A DNA stretch of 64,000 nt, from the NCBI GenBank assembly GCA_037893225.1, contig JAZGUH010000375.1, forward strand, positions 186,001 to 250,000, read 5' to 3'. This stretch comes from Hippasteria phrygiana. Taxonomy: Eukaryota; Echinodermata; Asteroidea; Valvatida; Goniasteridae. The translations under genes were made by a program, and so were the position numbers. Positions 49,387-61,300 of this stretch are shown here, in pieces; positions within the stretch are counted from its first letter, which is position 1; every line of letters starts with the position of its first letter. The notes under the pieces were generated by a model. That model ran no database searches. It had not been told where the DNA came from and saw only the letters and a list, made by a program, of their open reading frames with translations.

Positions 49387-52300
49387 TCTAAAATCAACAA
49401 ACTACCCAACTCTTGAAGCGGACTGATACAGATTAATAAAAGCCAATTTAAAGGTTACAGTTTAGAATTATTTACAAATTCAAAGGAAAATTATTACAGA
49501 CTCCTGGACCATTTTCATCTGTAGTCTTCTGTTTTTATTTACAATTGTTTAGCCTTGTTGCTTTTAAGCCGTCCAAAGTCCTAAGTACAGTGCAGTCCCG
49601 GAATGTGTTCGTTTGATGGGTGCTCAAGAACTCTTGTAAAAAAAACAATTTGTTGACTTGTGTGCTAATCTTGTGATAGGCACAGTGCCATCATTTCATA
49701 AATTTGTGCTTGAGTTTAATAGGGTCGTAACAATTCACCGATGCATCGATAATCGCGATTCTGAAATGCCACGATACGGCATCGGGATACAAAAATGTGC
49801 ATCGCGATACCTGCAGCTTGTAACGTTAAGTTGAAAATAAAGTTAATATTATTATAACCGTTGGACGGGTAAAAAAACGAATGTAATAGGCGTGTAATAC
49901 TAATAGTGACGGCGCGGCCGGCGGCGCGGCCCGGCCCAGCCCAGCCGATCAGACTTTTTTCACGGAATCTAATCGTTCAATGGGCTCCGTGCACCGTCGA
50001 ATTAAGGCGCTGTCCACATACATGTGGCAACCGCACTTCCAAGGGCAGTACGTCGCTGGTATCCGCACCGCGCTCCTCGTTCATTTGATACTCGTATACC
50101 AGTGGGATTGCTTTGTCTGTTTGCTGACTCTCGATAATTGCGTTTTCAATAAGAATATCATAGCGGGAACCAGACACTTTTATTGAAGTCAGGTAAGATG
50201 GCGTCGATATTGACCCCCCAACTCGCCTTTTCTTTCTGCACGTGCATTATTCAACGTATTCATTATTCAGCCAATAAAAACTGTAGCTAGGCGTGTCATT
50301 TACTGCACAATGAATGACATCATTGATGTTAAGATCTAATATGGAGTTTAAGGGCGTGGTTACTGGATGATTGACACGCGTAATGCAGTGATCGACCACG
50401 AAGGGATTGAGAATTTGGCAAAATAATGCGCGTTGCCCATACACATGTTGCATCGTTTATACTGACGTCTTTCTACAAGCGACTTGTGCTTAAGTACATG
50501 TCAGATTCTCGGAATTGGTATTTATTATTGGGGGGGGGGAGGTGGGGGATATAAATCACCACCTTGCAGACTGAAGCTTCTTGTCCTCATCACATATGAG
50601 CTTATACCAACTAAATTGTTTTTTTCTTTTTTCTTACTGGGTTTTGTTTCGTTTTTACGATACGTATCGTGATACATATCGTATCGCGACCCAAGTATCG
50701 CGATACGTATCGTATCGTGACAAAGTGGTATCGTTACACCCCTAGAGTTTAACATCCATCAGAGATGGCATACCTTTCGTAGAACATTCATTCCAATCTA
50801 CCAGCTTTTTACTTCCAAGGTACATTTGGCCTATTTTCACAAGATTCTTGAATGCAAATTTTAAATGCACGACGTGTAAAGGCGAAGTCAAAAAATATGT
50901 TTAGCATCCCCGCCCGCTTACTTTTTGGAGACCGTCTGGATTTTTAAAAAATTTTACCAGCGGAAAATGAGGTGAAAAAAACCCAAAATGTCAACAGGGC
51001 AAAAAAAAATCTCTTGTAAGAATTTGTTGGCTAATAGTATTTAAAAGGTTTTCAAAGCAGTGAAATTATTTTTGTTTTACTCCGAAGCCAGTTTTCGAAC
51101 AAAATTTCAAGACCACTTTATTCTGTACAAATGTTTTTAATATGCACTACGCTTTGATTTGCCAAAGTCTTGATTTTAAATTTTAAAGCCTTTTTGAATT
51201 TTGAATTTTTAAAGCCTTTTTGGCTAGAACATGTGACAGTGTAAATTTTACATGCTCTTTCTTTAATAGGAGTGACACCCCTAAATCTTGCATCATTCTT
51301 GTAGAGTTGAGCCTTGCCCCTTTGTTTTTAGTCAGGCAACCCCATGACACTATGCAAATTTTTGGCCCATGCGACTTGCCTCAACACAATGCTTTTTCAG
51401 TTTGCAGACCGGCAGTGGAGTGAGCACATCACATTTTCTTTGCTCCCATCTAAGTTATTTCTGCCTTGAAAACTTTGGTCTGCTGAGTTGTTTAAGCTTG
51501 AGTGTTTTTGATTTGTGATTTTCCTTGAACACTGTTTTTGGGGGTTTTTTTAAGGCTTGGTTTTAAATTGTTTTTTTTAGGTTTTGGTTCGAAATTGGTT
51601 TTTAAGTTCCGGTTTTAAGTTAAGTTCCCTTTTTTTAAGTTATGGCTTAAATTATCTCTAAAGTTTTGGTTTTAAATTGGTCTTGTTTCGGTTACTTGCT
51701 TGGTTTGTCTCCAAAGGTTCATAGTTACTTTTATTTTGGCTGACTGGAAAACTGTTTTGAATTCTTAAGGTCTTGGTTTGTTCGGTATTGGTCAATTTGC
51801 TTTTGGGTTTCAAAGGCTAGTCATCTCGTCAATAACTTTCTTTTTACCCTTGATACACAGTTTTGATATTGCAGATCACTTATTTTTTTGTTGATCAAAT
51901 TCTGTAATTGGTTTGAAATATTTCTTTTTTGTTCTTTACTCGATTGATCTGTAATTATCTTTTGAGAATTCTCACATGAAATAAATTTTTATTTTTTTTG
52001 TTGTTCTGGAAATCTAAAACTGTTTTTGTTGTCTCTATTCTTGGGATTATCTCGCGATTCCTCCCTGAAAGACCCCTGTTAAGTTATTTTTTTGTTGCAA
52101 GCGAGCCCCCACAGTTAAGACTTTTCTTTTTCTAGGTTTTTCTTTATTTATTTATTGCGAGTCACTTTTCCGGGTTACATTTTTTATTTTCTTGGTGGAA
52201 GATCCGGGTATCGATCCCGGTACCTCTCACTTGCAAAGCGAGATGGCGAGTTCGGCGGTCTTAGATACAGAGGTCGTAAACCTTTCATTGTGAAGGCTGG

Positions 52301-55300
52301 GACAGAAGCCGACATTCCCACTGAGACACCACGGTTCCTTCGGGGTAGGACATTTGATGCACTGGTGGAGGAGAAGGCTCACAACCCACCAGCTGGAGGT
52401 GCTCTGGTAGTTGGCAAAATGTTAGTGGAGGCCCGGAATGCAAAGGTCCTGGTCAGAGTCCTCAATATGTCTTCACGTGACATCGTGGTACGGCGCAATA
52501 CTGTTCTGGCAACGCTAGTTATGGGCAGAGTAGTGTCGTCAGGATGTGGTTCCCCTGGTGATGCAGTAACGTGTTGCGAATCATCCACCAGCACGCCCCA
52601 GAATGAAGGCCTTGATGTTGACCTCGGCTCTCTATCACCAGAAGAGAGGCCATGTGTAGCCAGATTGCTACGAGAAAACCAGGATGTCTTCTCCCAGCAT
52701 CCAAATGATATTGGTTTCACCCAAACGATCGAGCATGAAATTCCACTAATTGACCTCACCCCCTTTAGGTTGCCATACCGACGAATTCCACCTGCGCAGT
52801 ACCAAGACGTCAGACATCACATTGCAGACCTCCAGAAGTCTGGCATCATCAAACCCAGTCAAAGTCCCTTCGCATCTCCAATCGTGATAGTGCAGAAGAA
52901 AGATGGCAAGATTAGGCTATGCGTAGACTACCGGAAGCTCAATTCCAGGACGGTGCGTGATGCCTACCCTCTCCCCAGGATCGACGAGGCATTGGATGCA
53001 CTAGGCAAAGCGAAATATTTCTCCTGCCTAGATCTGACGTCGGGGTACCACCAAGTCAAGATGTCAACAAAGGACCAACAGAAGACTGCCTTCACTTCAC
53101 CAATGGGCCTCTTTGAGTTTACTCGAATGCCTTTTGGGCTGGTCAACGCCCCGGCGACATTCCAGAGGCTAATGTCTACTGTGTTCGGTGACATGAATTT
53201 TGTCAGTTTGCTGATTTATCTGGATGACATCATTGTCTTCAGTTCGACCCTGGATGAGCATGTGGAGCGTCTCCATCAGGTGTTTGCGAGATTGCGTGAG
53301 CACGGGTTGAAGCTTAAGCCAGAAAAATGTCACCTTTTCCAGACCAGTGTGCAGTATCTTGGTCATGTCGTGTCGACCGACGGCATCACCACTAATCCAG
53401 AGAAGATTTCTGCAGTCAAGGCATGGCCGGTCCCTACGTCCAAGAAGGAAGTTCGATCTTTCCTAGGCCTCACTGGCTATTATCGAAGATTCGTGAAGAA
53501 TTATGCCAAAATTGCTGCGCCATTGTTTGCCCTGACAGGAGGAAAACGAGGTGTGAGGGATCCACCATTTGTCTGGTCCACAGAGTGCCAGGTCTCCTTC
53601 GAAACACTCATCGATCGACTCACATCATCACCTATCCTTGCATACCCTGACTACGAACGGCCTTTCATCCTACAGACTGATGCCTCCCACGACGGTCTGG
53701 GAGCTGTGTTGGTGCAGGAGCAAGATGGCCGTGAACGTGTAATTGCCTATGCAAGCCGCACACTCTCTTCATCTGAATCTAAATACCCGATACACAAGCT
53801 GGAGTTTAAGGCACTGCATTGGGCCCTTACGTCAAAGTTCCGTGACTATCTCTATGGAAACCGGGTGACGGCCGTAACCGATAACAATCCTTTGACGTAC
53901 ATCTTGGATAAGGCAAAGTTAGACGCATCTAGTCAACGTTGGGTGAGCGACCTCGCTGTGTTCCACCTTGACATCGTCTACCGGTCAGGGAAGTTGAATG
54001 CTAACGCCGACGCGCTGTCCCGTATCCAGAAAGCCGAAGTGTCCCGTATCCTAGATGCCACGGACCAGACAACGAAGGAAGACGGCCCAACCCCAGCCGA
54101 CAGTCATGCTGTGTCCTGCCAAATCATACCGAACCCTGGGTCCACAACAGAGGACTCCCCAGATACTACCCAGTCAGGTGTCAATGTCAATGCAGACACC
54201 GATGTAACCAGAGTGAGAACTACCTCCGTTACGCAATCCCCAGATCTCGAACGAGCCCAAATGAACGATGTGGGTATCTCACGGATGGTTGAACTGAAAG
54301 GTCAAAGGGCAACAAAGCCGAGTAGACGCCAGTCAGCCAAAGAGTCCAAACCCGTTCAACAGCTGATTAGACGATGGGACCAACTTCAAGTACAGGGAGG
54401 CGTACTGGTCTACCATAAGGAAGATGACAGAGGAACCCGAAGCCTTTTGGTTCTCCCTAAAGATGTGCGGCCCCTGGTGCTCAATCATCTCCATGATAGA
54501 ATGGGTCATCTGGGTCTAGAGAAAACGATCCACCTGGTCCGAGATCGTTACTACTGGCCCGGCCTATACACCGACACACGCGCCTACATCACCAAGTGTA
54601 AGCGCTGCACCCTGAGGAAAACGCCTGATACAAAGAAGTCTGCCCCGTTGGAGAACATCCGAACAACTCGTCCTCTTCAGTTAGTCTGCATAGATTTCCT
54701 TGGGCTGGAGCGGTCTAAGGGAGGCTACGAACACGTATTGGTTGTCACAGACCATTTCACTAGATATTCGAAGGCGTATCCGACAAAGGATGAGAAGGCG
54801 GCCACTGTGGCACGAGTCTTGTGGGAGAGGTACATCTCCAACTTTGGGATACCTGAGCAATTGCACTCAGACCAAGGCAGGTGCTTTGAATCCTCTGTTG
54901 TCAAGGAGCTGTGCAACCTCCTGGGGATTAAGAAGACGAGAACATCTCCCTATCATCCACAAGGGAACGGGATGACGGAGCGGTTTAACCGGACCTTGTT
55001 GTCAATGTTGGGGATGCTGCAGCCGACACAGAAAGAAAACTGGGCGAAGCATGTCGAGACGGTCACACATGCCTACAACTCCTGCCGACACGAGTCCACA
55101 GGCTACTCACCGTTCTACCTGATGTTTTCAAGAGAACCGACGTTGCCGGCCGATCTGGTGATTCCACCTCAACAGTCGGAAAATGACGAGGAAGATGAAG
55201 AAGTGGGGCACCAACGTCACTCAAGATTTGTAAGACAGCTGGAGGAGCGGATGCGAGAGGCATATAGACTGGTGGGACTGACACTGGAGAAGGCACAGTC

Positions 55301-58300
55301 AAAGCAGAAGACCGCCTATGATCGAACGGTACGTGCCCAGGCCCTGAAGCCCGGTGATAAAGTCCTTGTTGCAAATAAGACACCCCGGGGAAGATGCAAG
55401 CTGAAGGACAAGTGGGAGGAACAACCATATGAGGTCATGCAGCAGCTGGGAGACATTCCAGTCTACGTCGTCCGGCAGTTGGGGTCAGTACGTACTCGAA
55501 ACATCCACCGCAATCTGCTGATAATATGTCCCTTTGATGTGGAAGATGGAACCCTGTCTAATCTCCTTCCTCCCACACGACAGTTCTATGACGCGGATAG
55601 TGCCCCTGCTGATTTCCTTCCTCCCCCACTACGGTTTTGTGATGCAGAAGATGTTCATTTCCCCCCTCCCCCGCTACACTACCGTGACGCAGAAGATGGA
55701 GCCAGTTTTGGTTTCTATCCTTCCTCAGAGGATGAGCTTGGACCTGTTGATGCCAGCTGTGATGGTGATGTCTCTTCTGAAATGTCAGACTCTCCTTCTT
55801 ATCTCAACGATGAGCTGGAAGATGGTGCCGACAATACAGCTACCTCAGATGTAAGCTGTGACGCATTGCCACGCCAACGCCTCCGAAGGGTCATCAAGCC
55901 TCCATCAAGATATGGGGACTGGATTTGATTAACTGTTTGTAAATAGATTATTGTTTTGAGTTGTATTTATGTGAAGTTTTTTTGTCCAGCATTGCTGAGG
56001 ACAGCAATGGATTTGAGTTGGCGAGGATGTGACAGTGTAAATTTTACATGCTCTTTCTTTAATAGGAGTGACACCCCTAAATCTTGCATCATTCTTGTAC
56101 AGTTGAGCCTTGCCCCTTTGTTTTTAGTCAGGCAACCCCATGACACTATGCAAATTTTTGGCCCATGCGACTTGCCTCAACACAATGCTTTTTCAGTTTG
56201 CAGACCGGCAGTGGAGTGAGCACATCACATTTTCTTTGCTCCCATCTAAGTTATTTCTGCCTTGAAAACTTTGGTCTGCTGTAGACTTGGTTGTTTAAGC
56301 TTGAGTGTTTTTGATTTGTGATTTTCCTTGAACACTGTTGTTGGGTTTTTTTTTAAGGCTTGGTTTTAAATTGTTTTTTTTAGGTTTTGGTTCGAAATTG
56401 GTTTTTAAGTTCCGGTTTTAAGTTAAGTTCCCTTTTTTTAAGTTATGGCTTAAATTATCTCTAAAGTTTTGGTTTTAAATTGGTCTTGTTTCGGTTACTT
56501 GCTTGGTTTGTCTCCAAAGGTTCATAGTTACTTTTATTTTGGCTGACTGGAAAACTGTTTTGAATTCTTAAGGTCTTGGTTTGTTCGGTATTGGTCAATT
56601 TGCTTTTGGGTTTCAAAGGCTAGTCATCTCGTCAATAACTTTCTTTTTACCCTTGATACACAGTTTTGATATTGCAGATCACTTATTTTTTTGTTGATCA
56701 AATTCTGTAATTGGTTTGAAATATTTCTTTTTTGTTCTTTACTCGATTGATCTGTAATTATCTTTTGAGAATTCTCACATGAAATAAATTTTTATTTTTT
56801 TTGTTGTTCTGGAAATCTAAAACTGTTTTTGTTGTCTCTATTCTTGGGATTATCTCGCGATTCCTCCCTGAAAGACCCCTGTTAAGTTATTTTTTTGTTG
56901 CAAGCGAGCCCCCACAGTTAAGACTTTTCTTTTTCTAGGTTTTTCTTTATTTATTTATTGCGAGTCACTTTTCCGGGTTACAAACACATGACCAGTGTCA
57001 TGAACACATGACCCTAAATTTTAGCAGGGCGGCAGACACAATGCGAGCGCGGAGCGCGAAGCCCTTAGGGCGTCCGGGGCCCGCTTAAGGGTCCCGGGAA
57101 ATTTTGGATTCTAGATGCTCTGTGGTGCAATCTAAGGCATTTCCTGGCCACTTTCTTCTGACTCTTTGAATCAAATTTGCTCGTGTTTACAACTTGAAAT
57201 GAAGGCAAGATTTTTAGGGGGTTACGCCGGCCGGCCGGTGAGCTAAACATGCACGTGGGCACAGCACGCGTGGATAAGGTATTTTCCGAGAGAAAAAGAC
57301 GCCCTCAAGCGTTACGGAACATTGTAATTTAGGTAAACTGGTTCTCGACGCGACAAAGTAAAAATGATATTACCAGGGAGATTGGAACCAGTCCAGAATA
57401 ATATTACGTGTATAGTTTTATGATGTGAATGCATAATATGTTGCGTACGTTGCGTCCAGATCTGTTCGATTACTATAAACGCTACTGCAATACTGCTGAA
57501 TGTTAATGCTGGCAAACTCTTCATGTTCGTTCCACAGAGTGCGGTAAACTTCTTCGTACTTAGATAAACTGTGAAGAATGTGGAGAATGGGGGAAAATCC
57601 AATGGAAAAAAATAGCAGGGCGGTGAAAAATTTAGCGGGGCGGTAAAACTTTAGCGGGGCGGCATACAATTTTGGCAGGGCGGCCCGCCCTGCTAAAACC
57701 CCTCGTGGAGAACACCGCATGACCATCCTGCCCAAATGTAATTTAAAGGATTTCTAAAACTGTGTTGATGACCTACATGTACTTACCAGCCTGCCAGATA
57801 CAAGAATCCCATGCCATACGCAACAAGCCGAGACTTGCAGGTGATGCATGCAAAGAACGGGAAACAGTCCACTGCAATCTCTATCGTCACAACAGTACCT
57901 GCCAAAACTACAAAAGATCAAAAAAGGGATAAGGTCACCACGGGATAAGGTCACCACGGGATAAGGTCACCACGGGATCAGGTCAACAGGCGAATGTAAA
58001 AAGACACATCAGGAATAGCTTTTACTGTTTCCTTTTGTAGTCCTTTTGTTAAAAAATGCAGGTGCTAAATACATGTACATTCCATGCATATCTGGTACTG
58101 CGATATTCTTCAAATGGTGAAATTTATAGGGTACCAGATATCCCGCACTGTAAAATAATGGGTTTATCCCCCTAAAAAATCACCGTATTTTACCTTGTGG
58201 TCTGTTTATAACGTATTTTAGTTTGGACGTAAAATTTTTGTATTTGTGCTAAACCTTTACTTAATCATTCCTTGGTGCTGGCGACAGTCATAATAATGAG

Positions 58301-61300
58301 AATTTATTATAATGATGATAATGAGCAGTTTCATGCGCTAATTAGACTGCCTCTGTACATGCTTTGTTTACTTACAAATCGGCCGGCCGGACAACCGAAT
58401 ATTTGAATATTCGATCAAATGGAAGGTCAAATATTCAAATACTCAAATATTCAAATATTCAAATATTCAATTATTCAATTATTCAATTATTAAGTTACAA
58501 TTTCATATCTATATGTTTAAAAAATGGCTTAATAAAAATAAAACTTACAAGAAAAAAACATTCTGGTTTAATTTTTATTTTCCCCTTTATTTTGTGCGTG
58601 CCATTTTAAAAAGTATAGATGTGACAGGCGTATTAAAGGTAGTATACATCATTTGCTTTTGCTGTAATTTTCAGAATGAAATGGATTTGGGGGTTAGTAT
58701 TTTATAGCGTGCTAGCAAATACTGTAACACTGACCTGTGTAAAGTTTTGTGTGCATAGATGCTGGAAAAAACCATAGTCTGCGTAGAGAGAAAAAGTAGT
58801 AGTCTGGTTTCCTGACCATACTTTAGACAAAATGTCAGGGAATTATCAGGTCGGGGAACTGGACTATTTCCAATGATTTAAAACAGTAGCACACCGGGTG
58901 CCATGATTTCACAGGATGATTGAGAATGCTATTTACTTGCAGTCTAGTACAGTATTTCGTACTAAATCAGTGGTTTTGTTTTTGTATGTTTGCAAATGTT
59001 ATGTACTACCCTTAAAGGTAGTAAGTTTTCTCATAGTACAAAAATCGTCCGATTCACTTTGTAAACAAGGTACTAACTTTTAAAGAAAAACTGTTTTCAG
59101 AATCACATTGTCACTTGAACAATGTAACTTTACTGAAGGACAGGGATTGAAATTACCACTCTGTCTAAACAAGAAACTATACTTATGTTGAACAAAAAAA
59201 CTAAATGGTTGAAAAAAGTTAAATGGTGGAAAAAGAAAGAAAAAAATAAACAGATAGAACTTACTCTTGGCCCATGAAGGGATTGTCAAAGAAAAGAAGT
59301 AGGACTCGTAGTCACCGAAGATCAAGTCCAGGACCATGGAGGATGCAGCACCAAATGCAAGACAGTGGGCCAGGCGGTCATGGTTATCAAACAAGTCGAT
59401 AGGACTAAGTGTGGAAATACATGTAACATAATATACAAATAATGAATGTTTATGAGGTGACAGATTGAATGTTCCATGGGACATTCCATTTGTCACCGAA
59501 TGAAATTATTCTTACCATTGCACGAATGTAAAACATTCATTTTAATAGTTGTTTTATACAACGCCTGAATAAATCCGACAGATTGCATGCATGGATTTCT
59601 GGGTGTACAATGTGCCTTTTACCTTATCAGTCCCGCATAAAACCGCAAAAAAAAATTGTCCAGTTCCGAATCAGTTAAAGCTTTAATTGTTGTTCCTGCG
59701 TGTCTTGCAAATTCCTCTAATCGTTTGACTGCATATATAATTTGTCTCTGTGTTAGCAGCGTCAGCATCGAGTAACAAGTTCCAATATTTTGTCGTCTGT
59801 TAGGAAAACAAACCGCGGTTCGGAAACACCGTCAGCCATTTTGTGTGAATAACAGCCTAGACTGGTTCCCGGTTCCCATACATGTATGTATATAATATAC
59901 ATTTGAAGTCCGAAGGACAACGGAGGGACCGGGAACCAGTCCACTGACAGCCGTGTTTAACGGCGGGGAAGTTCTATCAAACGCGTATACCGTTTGATAG
60001 AACCATGTGATAGAACTTTTTTTGGCGGTGCAGGTTCGCGTTGTGCGATGGGACGAATAATTCAATGCACGTGATCGACGATCTACTAATCGGATGGCTG
60101 GGATTTATTTAGGTGTTGTATAATAACAAATGTTGACTGCTGTGATGTGGGATATGATGTTTTTAACACCCGAGGGAGGCATAGCACCCAAGGTATCTGC
60201 TATGCATCCCTGAGGGTATTAAAAACGTCATATCCCACATCACAGCAGTCAACAATTGTTTTGTTCAATTGTTTTGTGGAAATTCACTTGAACAAATCAT
60301 GCGATCAAAACAGCTGATCGTCTGCTAGTCCGCTGCTCCCACGATAGTTTACTATCGTCAACAGTGTAGGTGAACATTTTGTGGGTACCAATGATACAGC
60401 TGATCGTCTGCTACATGTAATTCGCTGCTCCCATTATAGTTTACTACCGTCAACAGTGTAGGTGAAAATTGCATGGGTACCGACGATACAGCTCAACTAA
60501 TAGCCAGCTGGCTGATGTGTGATACCATGCTTGGAGTGTGCCAGTAATTTTTACAGACCGGACATGTGATCGTTCTTGGCCAATCAAAATACAGTATCCA
60601 AGACGGAGATATAACAAAATAGTATGTGACCTGCTCCCATGAAATGGGCGTAAAGTAGCAAAATGTGAAAATCAAGATTATGATATTTCCTGAAAGTACA
60701 GGTCAAAAGCTTTAATTAGATACATTTTGTGTTTTGGTATCTCAAAATACAACTTTTAGAGTTATCAGAGTCTTAACCCCTTGTTTTAAGAAAATGAAGC
60801 TCAAAGTTTGTGATCTGTGCAAACTTTAACCCGAGTTCAAAACAGCAATCCCCCAAAAAGAAATATTTCGCGCAGAGATTCAATTTAAAAACTTTGGGAT
60901 ATGACAGAATAGAGTTTTTCAAATGGAAAGTTGTTAAAACCCCAAATTTGATTTTCAGTGAAAAACTGTCGTTTCTGCTTGTAACTCAGAAAGCCATAGT
61001 GCCACTTTATGATTATTTTGGTGCTGGCAGGTCACATAAAAACTTAACTCAGAGTTCAACAGCGCTGCAACATTACAACATTCAGTTGAAGACTAGTCAA
61101 ATACAAAAGACAACCACAGTACCATGCCAATTGTTGGCAGTGGCATATATCCAGTTGGGGTGGACGTGACTTTGAAATAAATGTGGCATCAGCAAGCAAA
61201 ATCAGACATCAGTTGGAAATTTTGAAAAATTGAGATTTCCATTCCATAATAAAATATGTAATGTAAGCTTTGTATAATGGTAAAAACAAAATGACTGTTT

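Larger units (their letters stand above)
51232..56982 (+). mobile_element. Ty3/gypsy LTR retrotransposon lacking gag and protease
   Basis: Two LTRs (51232-52179 and 56028-56982), both TGT...ACA, flank a 3.8-kb interior and AACA target repeats (51228-51231 and 56983-56986). The interior goes from the primer-binding region straight to sequence normally lying between protease and reverse transcriptase. Pol is uninterrupted. The LTRs differ by only a few substitutions and one indel of about 7 bp, so insertion was recent. It lies in the intron between STRA6-like exons 3 and 4, antisense to that gene. Confidence 0.95.
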
